Assembly: GCA_002189035.1 (NCBI GenBank)
Contig: NEEC01000014.1
Span: forward strand, 1,676,501 to 1,740,500
Reading direction: 5' to 3'
DNA length: 64,000 bases
Source: Utricularia gibba
Taxonomy: Eukaryota > Streptophyta > Magnoliopsida > Lamiales > Lentibulariaceae
The notes under the pieces were generated by a model. That model made no database searches, was not told where the DNA came from, and saw only the letters and a list, made by a program, of their open reading frames with translations. Both the position numbers and the translations under genes were made by a program. Position 1 is the stretch's first letter. The number at the start of each line of letters is the position of its first letter. Below, piece after piece: positions 38,265 to 51,539 of the stretch.

Positions 38265-39030
38265 ATTAATTTTTTTTTCTAAAAAAAACAAGAAAGGCTT
38301 GAATTTCTGTTTTGAATTCGTATGATCTACGTATGTACTTGTTGTTAACCATCAAGAATCATGTACACTTTCCACACTGTTGATCCTATAAACTGCATTC
38401 CACTACTTCTTATCCGCTTTCCAGAACCCTCTGGTTCTTCTGTGTTCCTTTGTCCCCTCCTTGAAAACGCCAGCCGGTGGGTACAATAAATAAAATTCAG
38501 AAAGCAAGGAGATGATGAAGCGCGTCGAGTGTACATATAAACCATCATTTATTGTTGGGGGCAATAGAAGGCGAGATGGGGACTTGAAATGAGAATTAAA
38601 TGACAGGAAAGCAAAAACATTAAATCCATGACCTTATGGGGGGGCGTATTTCAATCTGTTGAGCTACAGACAGAGCTCCATACTTTCCAATGGCTACTCC
38701 AGAGATGCAGTTCGTCTGTGAATCTTAGTTTCATGTGTGCATGCGCACTCTCAGATCCCTACCATCATCATGTAGAGTCTGTCAATGGGAGCAGCATTCT
38801 GTAATAGTTTCCCATGTTAAGTAGTCAGGCCCACCGGGATTAAGTAGTAACACAACACATCTATCCTAGTGGTGAAAAAGAAAAAGAAGAAGAAGAAGGG
38901 GCTCTACGGTAGGCATTGGCATTTTGCCTGTGTTTTCTAGTCCAATTAATTCTATGATCCGGATAGCAGAATCTGGTAGAGGTCCCCGGTCCCTTTCCCG
39001 TGCCCACTTCGCGTTCCTGAAGATGAATAG

Positions 39031-39069
39031 TTTTTTTTCTTTTCTTTTCTTTTCTTTTCTTTTCTTTTC
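39031..39069. repeat. (TTTTC)n microsatellite
   Basis: A T-run is followed by about six TTTTC units. Confidence 0.9.
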
Positions 39070-40839
39070 ATCTCTCCAGCTTCATTCCCTGAGAAGTTCA
39101 CCATCCATTCAATCATCTCTATGTATTTTATTTACCCCTCCTTGGCGTACAACATTCCCCCGAATGCGACCATTATCAATTCCTCAATCAATACCCATTT
39201 CCCACTCTCACTGCCGACGAGACGAGTGACATAACCGTGTCTCAGTTATTGACAGGATTCCATCACACCTCCTTGTCGATGTACAAATCGAAAAATATAA
39301 TCTTACTTAGACGAGTTCGTGTTTAGCAGATCCAGGATCTGAATATATCGCCCTTGTGAGCGCAATTCGAGTCTCCGAGGGTCTTTAGCAGCAGCTCCAG
39401 CAGAGCCAAGCACCACCCTTTTTGTTATTAATGGACTCCATATGTGTCGTACATGGCATTGCTATCTCCAAGCTTCTACTATTTCTTAGTCTTTTTGGTT
39501 ATGTCGACAAGCTTTTAATTAGTGGTGGACCGAGTAGATTACAACACAATCAATTCATGGCACGCGGGTGAAGCTGAGCCGACACTGGATAGAAGAGAGG
39601 GCCTCTTCTCTCCAGACCCTCCTCCATCTTCAACCTCAAGTCTCCCCTTGTCTGCTAACGCACGTTCTTTACAGATCCCATATGGGAAAACCAAATTGAG
39701 AGAGTGGAGGAATCAGCAAAAAGGCATAGGTATGGGAAAGAGAGTGCATCTGTGTAAGTTTTTACACTGGCGAGATGAGAGATGAAGAGAGCCATGTATC
39801 GCTTTTGGACAGCACACTTTCACGTAACACTTGCCTTTCCATTTGTCTTTCTCCCTGATAACACAAGGAAACATGTTACTTTTCCCCTCCCCCCCTCCTC
39901 CCCTCCCCCTATATTCCAAGAACTCGTGCTTAGATCCATCATCTCTCGTTTCTCTTATTACAAGAAACAAGAAATGCACAAGAATGTCGGTGATGGATTG
40001 ATTGCATTCACGGCCTCATCAAAACTTCCTCCCACTCCCTGTGTTGTAAAGCTACAACAGAAAGATGCTGTTATTCTTTTCATTGGGAGGGATTAAGGCA
40101 AGATACGAGGATCCTAAACTCGCTTTTTGAACATGAACAATGGTTTTTAAGGAGAGATTATGGAATTTGGACATCTCTTTCTGGTGCATTATTGTAGGAG
40201 GTACTGTAAGAGTAATCGTGGGTTGGCATGGGCATGTGATAAGCCCCACCAATGAAGGGGTTAGGGCACGCGGGGAGTATTTTTCTTCTTTTTTTTTTAA
40301 TTGGGGGGATTAGTTTGAAGTGGGGACCACATCAGGGCAGGAAAATTAAGATATTAATGTGAATAATAATACATTAAAATACATTGTTAACACACATCCT
40401 AATCGCGATGAGATGAACACATGGGTGGCTCCAAAGATTCCGATCCCGGGGCATTTATTGTTGGCTTTGACGTAGCGATTAATCACGATTTGGAAGTGAT
40501 TTGATGATTACAACGACATAAAGGCGGGGGGATTAATACTAATTACTCTGATAATAACCACCATTAGCGCTGTATTGCCCAGGAATCCGTAATAATTGTT
40601 CACTCATGCCACTCCACGTGGCCACCTTAATCACCCCGCCCCCGCCCATCCCACATCGCTTAATTCAGTCATTAATATAAATGTAATTATTTTTATTCAA
40701 AAAATACAGAAAATCACCGGAAATAACTCACGTACATGTAATTCAAATGCGTCGACCAGTTTCCGACAGCTTATTATATTGAAATGTAATTAGGTAGATG
40801 GCTTGTCTAAATATTATATAATATGCATCACTTGTGTGG

Positions 40840-40990
40840 TTTTTTTTTAGAGCACATGGATAGGGTAAGCAACACCCATTAGGTTATAATTAATCGTACC
40901 AAACCCATACTACTTGGTGGGATTGAACTTCACCCTCCATGCAACGTTTTGGGGCATGTCGCCCAGCTCCACCACTACGGAGTCTCAAAT
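40840..40990 (-). mobile_element. putative tRNA-derived SINE
   Basis: On the minus strand a tRNA-like head has an A-box-like TAGTGGTGGAGC (40977-40966) and a B-box-like AAGTTCAATCCC (40930-40919), about 35 bases apart. A body of about 70 bases follows and ends in a run of nine A (40848-40840). The size of about 150 bases and the order head-body-tail fit plant SINEs. No clear target-site duplication was found and no second copy is in the window, so this remains tentative. Confidence 0.45.
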
Positions 40991-41966
40991 CGTATCGTTT
41001 CGATTACCTTGATCATTTTATGATTAACCATGGGAAACTATAATAAAGACATCTTTCGAGTTAGAGACTTCTATCGAACAATCGATTCTTTAGAGCATCT
41101 TTATCTATTTTCGGAAATATTGATGTGACGTTTTTGAAAATAAAGAAATGTTTTTGGAAATAAGTACATTGTTTCTCATTTATTACGAAAATAGAAATGA
41201 GTAAATTTGGTTTATTTTGGAAAACAATTTAGAATATAATTTGTACTATTTATTTTAAAATTATAATTTTCGAAAATTAATACAAATGTAAAGTAAATTT
41301 AATAAATTAAACGCAATAACTCAATTTCCAGAAATACTATATCAACATTTTATGATATTGATAAAGATGCTATTATGATATAATATAATTGGTACTAAAT
41401 GAACTTCGAAACAATATGTATATGAACAGTATAAATCATCACGATTTAAAAAATATAACATCTTAATCAAACTTTACACCAAGTAAACTTGCGCGAAGTG
41501 TGATCGGAGAACCCTTTTACATTCATTCAAGCCTCCATGCAACCATTTCGCGCCAGCTCCTCCTCCGCTTCTGGTTTCTCAGTTCCATTTCTAGGAGCCC
41601 GTTGATGGAAGTGTGAGGCACAGAATGGGAAACCCTCTCTTTGAAGTCATTCTCGGAACCATAGGAGATGGAGGTTATGGGCTTGGTTCGCATCCCTGGA
41701 ACTCCCAAGGGACAAAGACTGATTTAACAGCCGCGAGCACATGGTAAATTCACAATGATTTGCCATCCCATCCCACTCTGGCGTACGCAGACGTAGACCT
41801 ATGAAAACAGCGCACTAAAGTTTAACTATTTTTCCAAACACCACCACAGTAACCAATTCCCATGGGGACTCGGTTTGCATAATCAGCTCCGGCGATGATG
41901 TGGACGGAAGTGTGATCGACTTTGTACACTCAGCATTAAGTACCATTAAATGTACGCCTTAGAATT

Positions 41967-42001
41967 TGGGGAGGAAGAAGAAGAAGCAGAAGAAGAAGAG
42001 C
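41967..42001. repeat. GAA-rich microsatellite
   Basis: An imperfect (GAA)n run: GGAGGAAGAAGAAGAAGCAG followed by further GAA units. Confidence 0.8.
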
Positions 42002-44677
42002 TGAGACAAAATAATTAAAAGCAATTATTATAATTTTCATAGACAAGGGGATGTTGACGCGACGCAGTAGGGACAATATTTCAATTCCAATTTATCTCCC
42101 GAAAACTACATTTCCAATGCTCTCTCTCCCTCCCCCTCTCTCTCTTTTTTTTTTTACTGTGATTATGCTCTTTTAACAGTGGACTTTTTACTTGTAGGGG
42201 CTCCTCGAGTGCCCAGTTTCAATTACCGTACTAATTACCATTCAACGCAGGAAGAGGAATAGGGTAGGGTTAAATGTAGTAGACAATATAATTAATAGAT
42301 ACAGATTTTAGGATAATGAAGCCCACATGGGGGTACATTAATATCGAGGCCTTTGACCCTATGGTCCAAGATTGAATTTAATTCTGAATCATCATCATGT
42401 GTTATGAATGATAATTATTTATTTGGTTAGATACTGAGGACGCCCCATGCCCCGACCGGACCGGACCGGACCAACTCTAGGGATTACGGCGCTATGAATT
42501 AAATAATAAATACTATTTTATTTTTGTTTTTCGGCTCACGGGGGATTTGCAGTGGGCCGGCATTGTAGTAACATTGGGCTCCTTTGTGTTTCTCAACTCA
42601 TGATATTTCAAATTGGGTGTGAATACGATCTGGGCCTAGCTCACACCCGCTCATCTCGAAACTAGGGTTGATTCAATTGGCCGGATGGGCTCGGTTACGG
42701 GTTTTGTAATTTTTAAACAATTTATAATTAAAATACGTTCTAAAATTTATGAAAGGAAAAGGAATTAGAAATAGTTATATCGAGATACTAAAGTACTGCT
42801 ATGTAAAATTTTTAAAAATCTATATCTATTTTTCAGAAGTAAAAATAGTTTTACTCTAGAATATTTTTAATTATAAAAATAATTCTATCAAAAATATTTT
42901 TAAAATTATACTACAAAAATTATTTTTAAAAAAGTAAAGAATTGATTATTTTTACTTTTTATTTATATTTTTTAAAAATAATTTTGAAAAATAAAAACAT
43001 ATTTTAAAAATTTTCAAGAATACTGCTTAAATTAAATCATCAATATTGATTTCTAGTACTCATATATTTTAGTGGTTCATGAATTATATTTTATTTATCA
43101 ATGTCTAGTGATGAGGATTGAATTTATTTAAATTTTTCTGATTCGAAATAATCTAAAATGAGATAGACGATAAATTCTAATGGTGGTCTAGCTAAGTTCA
43201 GTTGTTGTCTTTGGGGCAGCGAGGATGCAACAAGACACGTTAGGCTCCAAAGAACAACTTGAGCATGAGGCAATACTATATACTGTTAAAGGCATTAAAA
43301 TACCATTACTCAAAGCAACCAAATGACTTGCTACCATCATAATGAATTTCCCCAAATTTCAGATTTCTAATTTTTCCGAAATGAAATATTCTTGAAATTT
43401 AATCATTTTCTTCTAAATTTCATTTTTTTGAATTAAATTGAAAGTTTTCTAAAATTAAAAAATTTGTTACTTGGTGCAATGGTGCCCCCTCCTCCACCCT
43501 GGAAGGAGAGACGTGTACGGCAACCATGATGACCCTTGGGCAACACTGCCAAGCCTCCATCACATAACATAAATGCCCATATTCAATCTTTACTATAAAT
43601 GTGAATATACAAATAATAATAAAAAATAAGAGAAATAAGAAGGTTTGGTATGTGTTGGCGGCGTATTAGTGGTTTGGGGGCGAGTCGCATTTCTTTTTCC
43701 GATTTAATGCTTTTGGGATGGAGAATTGCAAATGGGCTATCCAAGGAAAGGGAAAGCTCAGGAGTTAGCTACCATCTCTTCTTAATTCTACACTGATTTA
43801 ATTACTTCTTAACACTTAATTTTGGGATTTTATATGAAAATAATAATATTAATATAGCTTGTATTAGTGTATATGATGTTATTAAAAATATTAGTTAATT
43901 TTGTGGATAAATACTATTTAATTAGAAAAAAAACACGTCATTGGTGGTTTGTTACGCCCGTTTACGGCTCCGCCGTCTCAAAAGTCTGCTTGTCGGGGGA
44001 ATCAGAATTGGATATTATTATTATTTTTTATTATTAATAGAATAGGTAGGTAAGGGGTGACTTTGTAAAATTGGTTGATTGCAAGGGTTGATTTGAAATT
44101 ACTGAAATTGGAGGAGGAGCGATGGTAAGGTAACTGTGGATTCCGGTCTCCAGTTTTGGGGCGACCACACCAGAGGGCGGAATGATTGGAAAAGCCAAAG
44201 CAGTGGGTTGGGTCAATTATGAGAGATGGTGGATGGATGACTTCAGCGATGGGGAAACTAGCTTCCGCGAATCGGAAAAGGCTGCGTGAGGATAATTTTC
44301 TGCTGAAAGAAGAGAGGAGAATTTCATTTCATTTGCTTTTCGTGTTTTTCCTTCCGTCATGTTCCACCTCCGAAGTGCCTTCCTCCATTCGTTGCTGGAG
44401 GCGGGGCCCATCGCATCGGGGGCCAATAAATGCTCGCTTTTTTGGTAATCCCGTTTAACAATTTCCGTTCTCTAAAACCCGGACACTGTGCGCTTTAATT
44501 TGTGGGGAAGCCATTGTCACCTGTTAAGGAATTTGGGGTTCTTCTGGTTGAAGATTGGGTTGGCCCAGAAATCTCATCCCCACCCTAGCGGGGTTTTGTC
44601 GGGTTCACGAGATATACGTGAATCTCTGGGGTTTCTTTGGCTGCTGGGGAAGATTGAATTTTTGAGACCCAGTTGGT

Positions 44678-47600
44678 ATGGGTTTTCTTTCTGATACCCA
44701 AAATAGCGTTGGGGGTTGTGCTGCTGGGAACTGCTGTATCGAGGCTTTGAGGACGTTGGCGAGAAGAAAACAGGTCGATTCTGCGGCTGACAAGTCCTCT
44801 GGGCATCATGGTTTGGCCAAGGCGTTGACCGTTCCCCATCTCATAGCAATAGGTAAGAATCAAGTTTTGGGTTTTAATGTTTCAGTTTCAATAACCAAGT
44901 TTTAATTTTCCTTTCATGTCGTTGATTTCTATGATCTGAAAATTGATATCGTGTCACCGCGATTGCCTCTAATGTTTATCATTTGTAGGTGTTGGTTCAA
45001 CGATCGGTGCTGGAGTTTATATTCTTGTTGGTACCGTGGCTAGAGAGCATTCTGGGCCTGCGCTCACCTTTTCATTTCTGATAGCTGGGATTGCTGCCGC
45101 TCTTTCTGCGTTCTGCTATGCTGAGCTTGCAAGTCGCTGCCCTTCTGCTGGAAGTGCCTATCATTATTCTTACATATGCGTCGGAGAAGGGTACTCTTTT
45201 GTCCTCAATGTTTTTAACTTTGTCAAGTTTCATCCATTCTTCGGTTTCCCTTTAAGAGAATTGTATGGTCGTTTAGAAATCCCCGTCCCGTAGATTTAGC
45301 CATAAAGATGATTTATGCGTCTCTTGAAGAAACAAATAAACTTGAAGAAATATTTAATGCAGTGTTGCTTGGTTGATTGGCTGGGCCTTGATATTGGAAT
45401 ATACTATTGGAGGTTCTGCGGTTGCTCGAGGCATATCCCCTAATTTGGTGAGCTTTCTCCCCTCGATACTTCATTAGATAGTGATAAACATATGTTGGAC
45501 ATCTGCAACTAGTAGGATTGCATGGTGCTGTTTTTATATTAGCGGATAACATTACATGGTGTGAATATTCTAGTTGTGAATATAAAATGGTGATTGCATG
45601 TTCAATAACGTTAAGAACTCGCTATGGTTGGGTTAATGCTAACTCACATTAATGTGGCAAGTCACCATATTGGCAAAACACTCGCAGTGTTTCAGTTTTT
45701 ATGTTCGGCTGATTGCATCCATTTTTTTAAAACAGTACTTGTATATGCACAGTGAACTTTCTATGTGTGTGGCAATGTGTTGGAAATTTTCGAATATTAG
45801 AGAACATCTTTTATTGTTCAAGAATTTTTTTTTTTTTTACAGTTAAAGAACTTGCCTAACTACGATAGCTTATGTTTTCCTTTCTTTTGCCTATGTGTAA
45901 TTAGGCTATGCTGTTCGGAGGTCCAGACAGTCTTCCTTCATTCTTAGCACGTCAAACCATTCCTGAAATTGGCATTGTTGTTGATCCTTGTGCAGCTGTC
46001 CTGGTTTTTCTTGTCACTGGACTTCTTTGTGTAGGAATAAAGGAGGTATAATTACTTTCCCCCTTTTTCAGCTGAAGTGTTACTTTTGGTCTAATAAACC
46101 ATTATGGAAATTTGAAAATCTTGAAATACAATTTCTGCAGAGCACCCTTGTGCAAGGATTTGTGACATTTGCAAATATTTGTATCATGATATTTGTCATC
46201 GTAGCTGGTGGTTATTTGGGATTCAAGAGTGGCTGGCCTGGATATGAACTTCCTTCTGGGTAGTTGTTACTCTCCGTAATTGAATTCTGATGTCTCGCCA
46301 CCCTAGGCATTATTTCCTTTTCCATATACATTATCATGAATCAGTGCATCTTCATAGGTATTTCCCATATGGGGCTGATGGAATGCTTACTGGTGCTTCT
46401 ACTGTGTTCTTTGCTTACATTGGATTTGACTCAGTAGCTAGCACAGCAGAAGAGGTATGCATCACCATAATTGAAAACTTTCTCTTTAAAAAATAAAATA
46501 AAATACAACGAGTATACAAAACATGGAGAATTTTGGTATGTGCAGGTGAAAAACCCTCAAAGGGACCTTCCGTTGGGAATAGGTTTTGCCTTGTCCATAT
46601 GTTGCACTCTGTACATGTTGGTTTCTGCAGTAATTGTTGGTTTAGTGCCCTATTATGCAATGGATCCTGACACTCCCATCTCTTCGGCCTTTCAAAGCCA
46701 TGGAGTTCAATGGGCAGCGTAAGCTTATTGTTAATATTTCAATTTCTCTTCTTCATAAGTGCTTGTTTTTCACATCTGTATTTTCTTTATGCCAGGTATG
46801 CAATTACTATTGGAGCTTGCTTTGCTCTTTGCTCAACATTGATGGGGTCGATCTTGCCTCAGGTAGATGAAGTCTTTCATTCCAACTTTTACAACTCTAG
46901 CACAAACAGCGATAACTTTCATGCATTTTTTTAAGTAGAAAACAGAAAACTTTATGTATGTGTACAAAAGGATATATTTTCTGGTTACAACCTTTTTTTC
47001 ACTCGTGAACCCCATATTTACAAGAAAGGGCTATTACATCAATTCCGAGTAGGAATGCAACTCCATTTACTTCTATGTTGGATCCTATGTAGCGCGAATG
47101 TTTGGGTGTGTCTAAACGTTGATGTCATGTATTACCTTGTCAGCTCTGTTTTGGTTTGAGGTTTTCTCAAAGGTATGATGATATGAATGCTCAAATGTTC
47201 TTTTTCTTTTTCATATTCTATTGTGCAGCCAAGAATATTGATGGCTATGGCCAGAGATGGATTGCTTCCATCATTCTTCTCAGAAGTAGATAAAAAAACT
47301 CAAGTTCCTGTGAAGGGCACTATTGTTACTGGTTTGCTTGCTGCGCTCCTAGCATTCTTCATGGATGTGGAACAATTGTCTGGAATGGTACACTTCTTTC
47401 TCTTTTTCACAACCGCCTCAAAATGTAATTCTTTGATTGGTCCTATATGTTTTGGTGTTCTAAACGATTTTGATGCCCTAATTTTTTCCTCCAGGTCAGT
47501 GTTGGCACCCTTCTCGCATTCACAATGGTGGCGGTTTCAGTTCTCATTTTGAGATATGTTCCTCCAGATGAGGTCCCGCTTCCTGCATCATTTCAAGAAG

Positions 47601-48621
47601 CAATAGATTCAGTTTCAAGTCGCCACAACATCAGCAAGAATCCTGAGAACGAAAAAAATTATTCTGGTACATCTGATACAAATGATGATGATGTTATAGC
47701 CACAGAAACTTCCATTGATTTTCCTTTGCTGGAAAAAGTGACGGGAAAACTAAACAGTAAGCTTATTGATTATTGGATCATTATTTTGGATGAATTATCA
47801 TTTGAATAAAGGTTGATTTAGCTCTTCTTTCTTACGTTGAAGTTGTCATGAATGAAGAGAAAAGGAGGAAGATCGCAGGTTGGGCTATTACAGTTACATG
47901 TGTTGGTGTTCTTGTCCTCACTTCTGCTGCCTCCAGTGTGGGCCTCTATAGGTGCGAGACCTTGATTTCATATTTGATTATGGTGTCATTGCACCTTAGA
48001 TTCGAGGTATCTTTCATTAACAACTACATACTTGTTTAACTCTCAGTCCGTTGAGGTATGCTTTATGTGCAATTGGGGGACTTCTCCTATCAAGTGGTCT
48101 GATATCGCTAACCTGGGTTGACCAAGACGATGCAAGACACAGTTTTGGCCATTCTGGTGGTAAGAGCGACTTAGCTTCTCATCATCATATAGTAGCTTTC
48201 TTCTTCTCATTCCATGGTGAGTGATAAATGTCATGTAAATCCTTATGCTGACCGTTACTTTTCAGGTTTCATCTGCCCTTTTGTTCCCATGCTCCCCATT
48301 GCTTGCATTTTGATCAATGTCTACCTATTAATCAATCTCGGGTGAGTCTTCCTGATAACATCTTTAGTAGATAAAAGTGCCTTCTACTTGTTCATGTCTG
48401 TGATTGACAGACAATCTTCCCCTCCAGAACCAACTTATTTATTAAGAATGAAAACTGTGCGAATATGCAGGGGAGCAACTTGGGCTCGAGTATCTGTGTG
48501 GCTTGCCATAGGAGTGGTTGTATACGCATCATATGGTCGGAGGAAGAGCCGTTTGCACAATGCTGTCTATGTTCACACAGCCCATGTAAACGAAATCTAC
48601 AGCTCCTCCAGACTTCCATAG
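44678..48621 (+). CDS. CAT2: cationic amino acid transporter, tonoplast CAT2 type
   Basis: There are 14 exons: 44678-44852, 44989-45190, 45363-45447, 45905-46045, 46141-46259, 46358-46454, 46546-46718, 46796-46862, 47229-47387, 47495-47756, 47822-47951, 48056-48159, 48266-48341 and 48471-48621. All are in phase and give 646 residues (Arabidopsis CAT2 about 635). The N-terminus MGFLSDTQ matches CAT2. Fourteen hydrophobic segments are expected for the APC family. Conserved blocks: GVGSTIGAGVYILVGTVARE, YAELASRCPSAGSAYHYSY, AYIGFDSVASTAEE, LPQ|PRILMAMARDGLLPSFF, and the late block TWVDQDDARHSFGHSGG followed by ICPFVPMLPI. Members move amino acids across the vacuolar membrane; substrate range is not readable. 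No lesion was found. Confidence 0.95.
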
Positions 48622-49538
48622 AGTGACCATTTTCTTTCGTTCAATTCTGCAAGTCCACACACAAGCCGGCAAGCAAGCAAGCGTATCTCGGCTCTGAGAT
48701 CGCCTGTGGTCTCATTATAAAGAGCGTGAAATCTGCTGCGTTGCATTTGTATCATTATTTGGTCTGCTGTACAGAGTTGGAAGAAAGCAGATGAAGACGG
48801 CAAGCTGCTACAAAACATTCTCTAGAAAACATCTGCTGGTGGTGTTTGTGTCATACGTATGTTGCTATAGTGTGCATGTCTGTATGCGGTTCTTTTCATT
48901 GTCTGTTTGATAAATAAAAGTTCTGAAATAAGTTAGTTCGTGTGCTCTTCTCCAACGCTTCTTACTACCCAAACAAATATTTCCACTTCTATTTTCAACT
49001 ATACTTCAACTACCAACCGGTCAGTACCGGCGTGGTGGTTGGAACTAGCGACCGGACGAAAGTTCGAGTTTTTCGTCTAGAAAGGAAGCTCAACGAGGGT
49101 CCACTTCCGAGTGGGGAAAAAAGGGGACTAGTTACAGATGGATATAAAATAGAAGCCATGATGGCGCACGCGGTTCCTCATCAGTGGATCATGTACCCAC
49201 GCTAAACCGTGGGCTGGAAAGGTTTAGCGCAGAGAAGACCAGAGGGTTTTTAGGTGATACTTTTTTTTTTGTCTACCCTTCGAATTGTAGGTGATTAATT
49301 GTTGGTTCTTTTTCATCCACCTACCTCACAAGATATTCTTCGCTCTTCGGTTCCGTTGTCATTCTTTAGTTGTTGGAGTCTGGTATTCCGTCGGAGTTTT
49401 TTGAGTATGATACTCTCTACCTTGGAAAAAAAATGATTCTTGGCATCCAAAAGGAGAGAACTGTAACTGGTCAAGTCGATTTTTTGCTGATTTGTTTTGT
49501 GGGTATTCATAATTCAGGTGCTTCAGTTGTTGCGTAAC
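48622..49538. other. intergenic between CAT2 and CBR1
   Basis: CAT2 3'-UTR and CBR1 leader. An 87-residue open frame at 48942-49205 has no recognised similarity and is probably not coding. Confidence 0.45.
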
Positions 49539-51539
49539 ATGGATTTCCTGGGAACTCCCGAGGGGCATTTGGTCCTTGGGATCGGTGTTGCCCTTGTAAC
49601 TGTTGCTGCGGTGTACTTCTTGGTCTCCTCGAAGAAATCAAAAGGTGCATATTATCATCTGATTTGGGTTTTTGGTGTGAATGTTTGTGTTGGTATATGC
49701 TTTTTGTTGGGCGGGACTCATCAAGTTTATGGAGGTGGACCGACCCTCTTACTATTGGAATAAAAACTCATCAAAGATTGCGTTTTTCTTAGTTGCATGC
49801 TTGAATGGCTGCTTGTTCATGTTCTTTTCTGTGGACTGTGGTTTACGGTAGATGAACTTTTTGCTGGCTATCTCGGACATACACAAGTAACTCTTTTTTC
49901 TTTGGTTGGTAGTTTGCTTGAATCCAGAGACTTTTAAAGGGTTTGAACTTGTTAAGAAAACACAGATCAGCCACAATGTCGCTAAGTTTAGATTTGCTCT
50001 TCCTACACCCACGTCGGTGTTGGGCCTCCCAATAGGTCAGCACATTAGCTGCAGGTAATTCTCGAACAAGCACCTGTGATCTTTACTTGTGTCGCATTTA
50101 AATCTTTATTTGCATATGGCGCTTCTTCTCTGGACATTTTGTTCAGTCCGTTTCTTTCAAGAGGGCATTGATTGGAATACTGATTTGTTGCAGGGGGAGG
50201 ATGGCCAAGGCGAAGAGGTTATCAAACCATACACTCCAACCACGTTGGATTCAGATGTTGGATATTTTGAGCTGGTTATAAAGGTACTTACTTAGATTTC
50301 AGGTCAATTCTCGATTATCCATTTATTTGCTCATGACTCATACTTTATCAAATTCCAGATGTATCCACAAGGAAGAATGTCTCATCATTTTAGAGAAATG
50401 CGTGAAGGTGATACTCTTGCAGTTAAAGGACCAAAGGTATTTCCAGATGTTTTCTGAATCATAACAACCGAATATTGTGATCTTTCCGATATAGTGTTAA
50501 GGCTAAGGAGCCCAGCTAAGGAGGGGGAACTAGACGTGGTAGAAATGATTATACCTGATTTGGTTGTTTCAAATGAGACCTAAAACCAAGTCTGTTTCTT
50601 CGCATTGTATCCCATCTGAGTTAATTGGCAATTTGCCTTACTCTTAGGGCCGTTTTAGATATCAACCAGGGCAGGTGAGAGCATTTGGAATGCTTGCCGG
50701 TGGATCAGGAATTACTCCCATGTTTCAGGTTTTGACTTTGCACTTTGTATTGGGTGTTGTAATGGTAATCCTTCACCTTCTTACCCTTCTGAGTTTTTTT
50801 TTCAGGTTGCTAGAGCAATTCTTGAAAACCCCATTGACAGAACTAAGGTGTATCTGATCTATGCAAATGTCACCTTTGACGATATTCTTTTGAAGGTATT
50901 GCTGAAAATCTCACTGGAGCTCAGGGAGGAAGTTTACTGCTCACTGATATAAATTCTGGATACTCTTCTATGCTAATTGTAGGATGAATTGGACAGCCTT
51001 GCTAAAAACTACTCTGACCGGTTTCAAGTTTATTATGTACTTAACCAGGCAAGTTCTTGAATACCATAGCACTAGCAACCGCCTCTTTGATGAACTCGGT
51101 TTCATGCTTCTCGTTATGTTGCATGTACTCAAGTTGCTCCTTCTAAGTCTCTTGACTCATAGCATCATTCGAGCTTTCTGAACAAAAATTGAATCAAGGA
51201 CATTTCTTTCATCCTGTTTCCTTTTGTCTTCTTCACCGGAAAAGTGATCTGATTTATGCATGTTGAATGTGTCATTTCAGCCCCCTGAAATATGGGAAGG
51301 TGGTGTCGGCTTTGTCTCCAAGGAAATGATTCAAGCTCACTGTCCTCCACCTGCATCTGATATTCAGGTTTCTCTCATCTCTACCAAATCATCACCGGTG
51401 AACAGTAGTTTAAAAGCCGTTAACTTTACTCTTGGGATTCTTCTAGATTTTGCGCTGCGGCCCTCCTCCGATGAATAAGGCCATGGCAGGCCATCTTGAT
51501 GCACTTGGTTACACGGCTGAGATGCAGTTCCAGTTCTGA
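49539..51539 (+). CDS. CBR1: NADH-cytochrome b5 reductase 1, one-base loss at the start of exon 3
   Basis: There are nine exons: 49539-49644, 49913-50054, 50194-50283, 50359-50436, 50648-50728, 50806-50895, 50983-51048, 51281-51367 and 51447-51539. This ER enzyme passes electrons from NADH to cytochrome b5 for desaturation and hydroxylation. An N-terminal membrane anchor (about residues 10-29) is followed by the FAD-site segment [21 protein letters not shown], the NADH-site GGSGITPMF and [11 protein letters not shown]. The end is MQFQF. Exon 2 ends with AG of an Arg codon, and exon 3 starts after CAG with GGGGAGGAT. Five G are needed to read R-G-E-D-G, so one G is missing from the run at 50193-50197. 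Repaired length is 277 (Arabidopsis 281). The intron after exon 7 has a GC donor. Confidence 0.92.

Larger units (their letters stand above)
38265..44677. other. 6.4-kb region without protein-coding genes
   Basis: This is the longest gene-free stretch. It contains microsatellites, a SINE-like element at about 40840-40990, and long AT-rich tracts at 41040-41480 and 42700-43900. Only short open frames occur, none with a recognised domain. The last 500 bases are probably the CAT2 promoter and leader. A long non-coding RNA cannot be excluded by reading. Confidence 0.5.

Noticed and set aside
38265-44677. Hidden protein gene or autonomous transposon in the gene-free region
   Set aside because: No frame longer than about 100 codons and no reverse transcriptase, integrase or transposase motif was seen on either strand.
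48942-49205. 87-residue open frame between CAT2 and CBR1
   Set aside because: No similarity to a known family; composition resembles leader or intergenic DNA.
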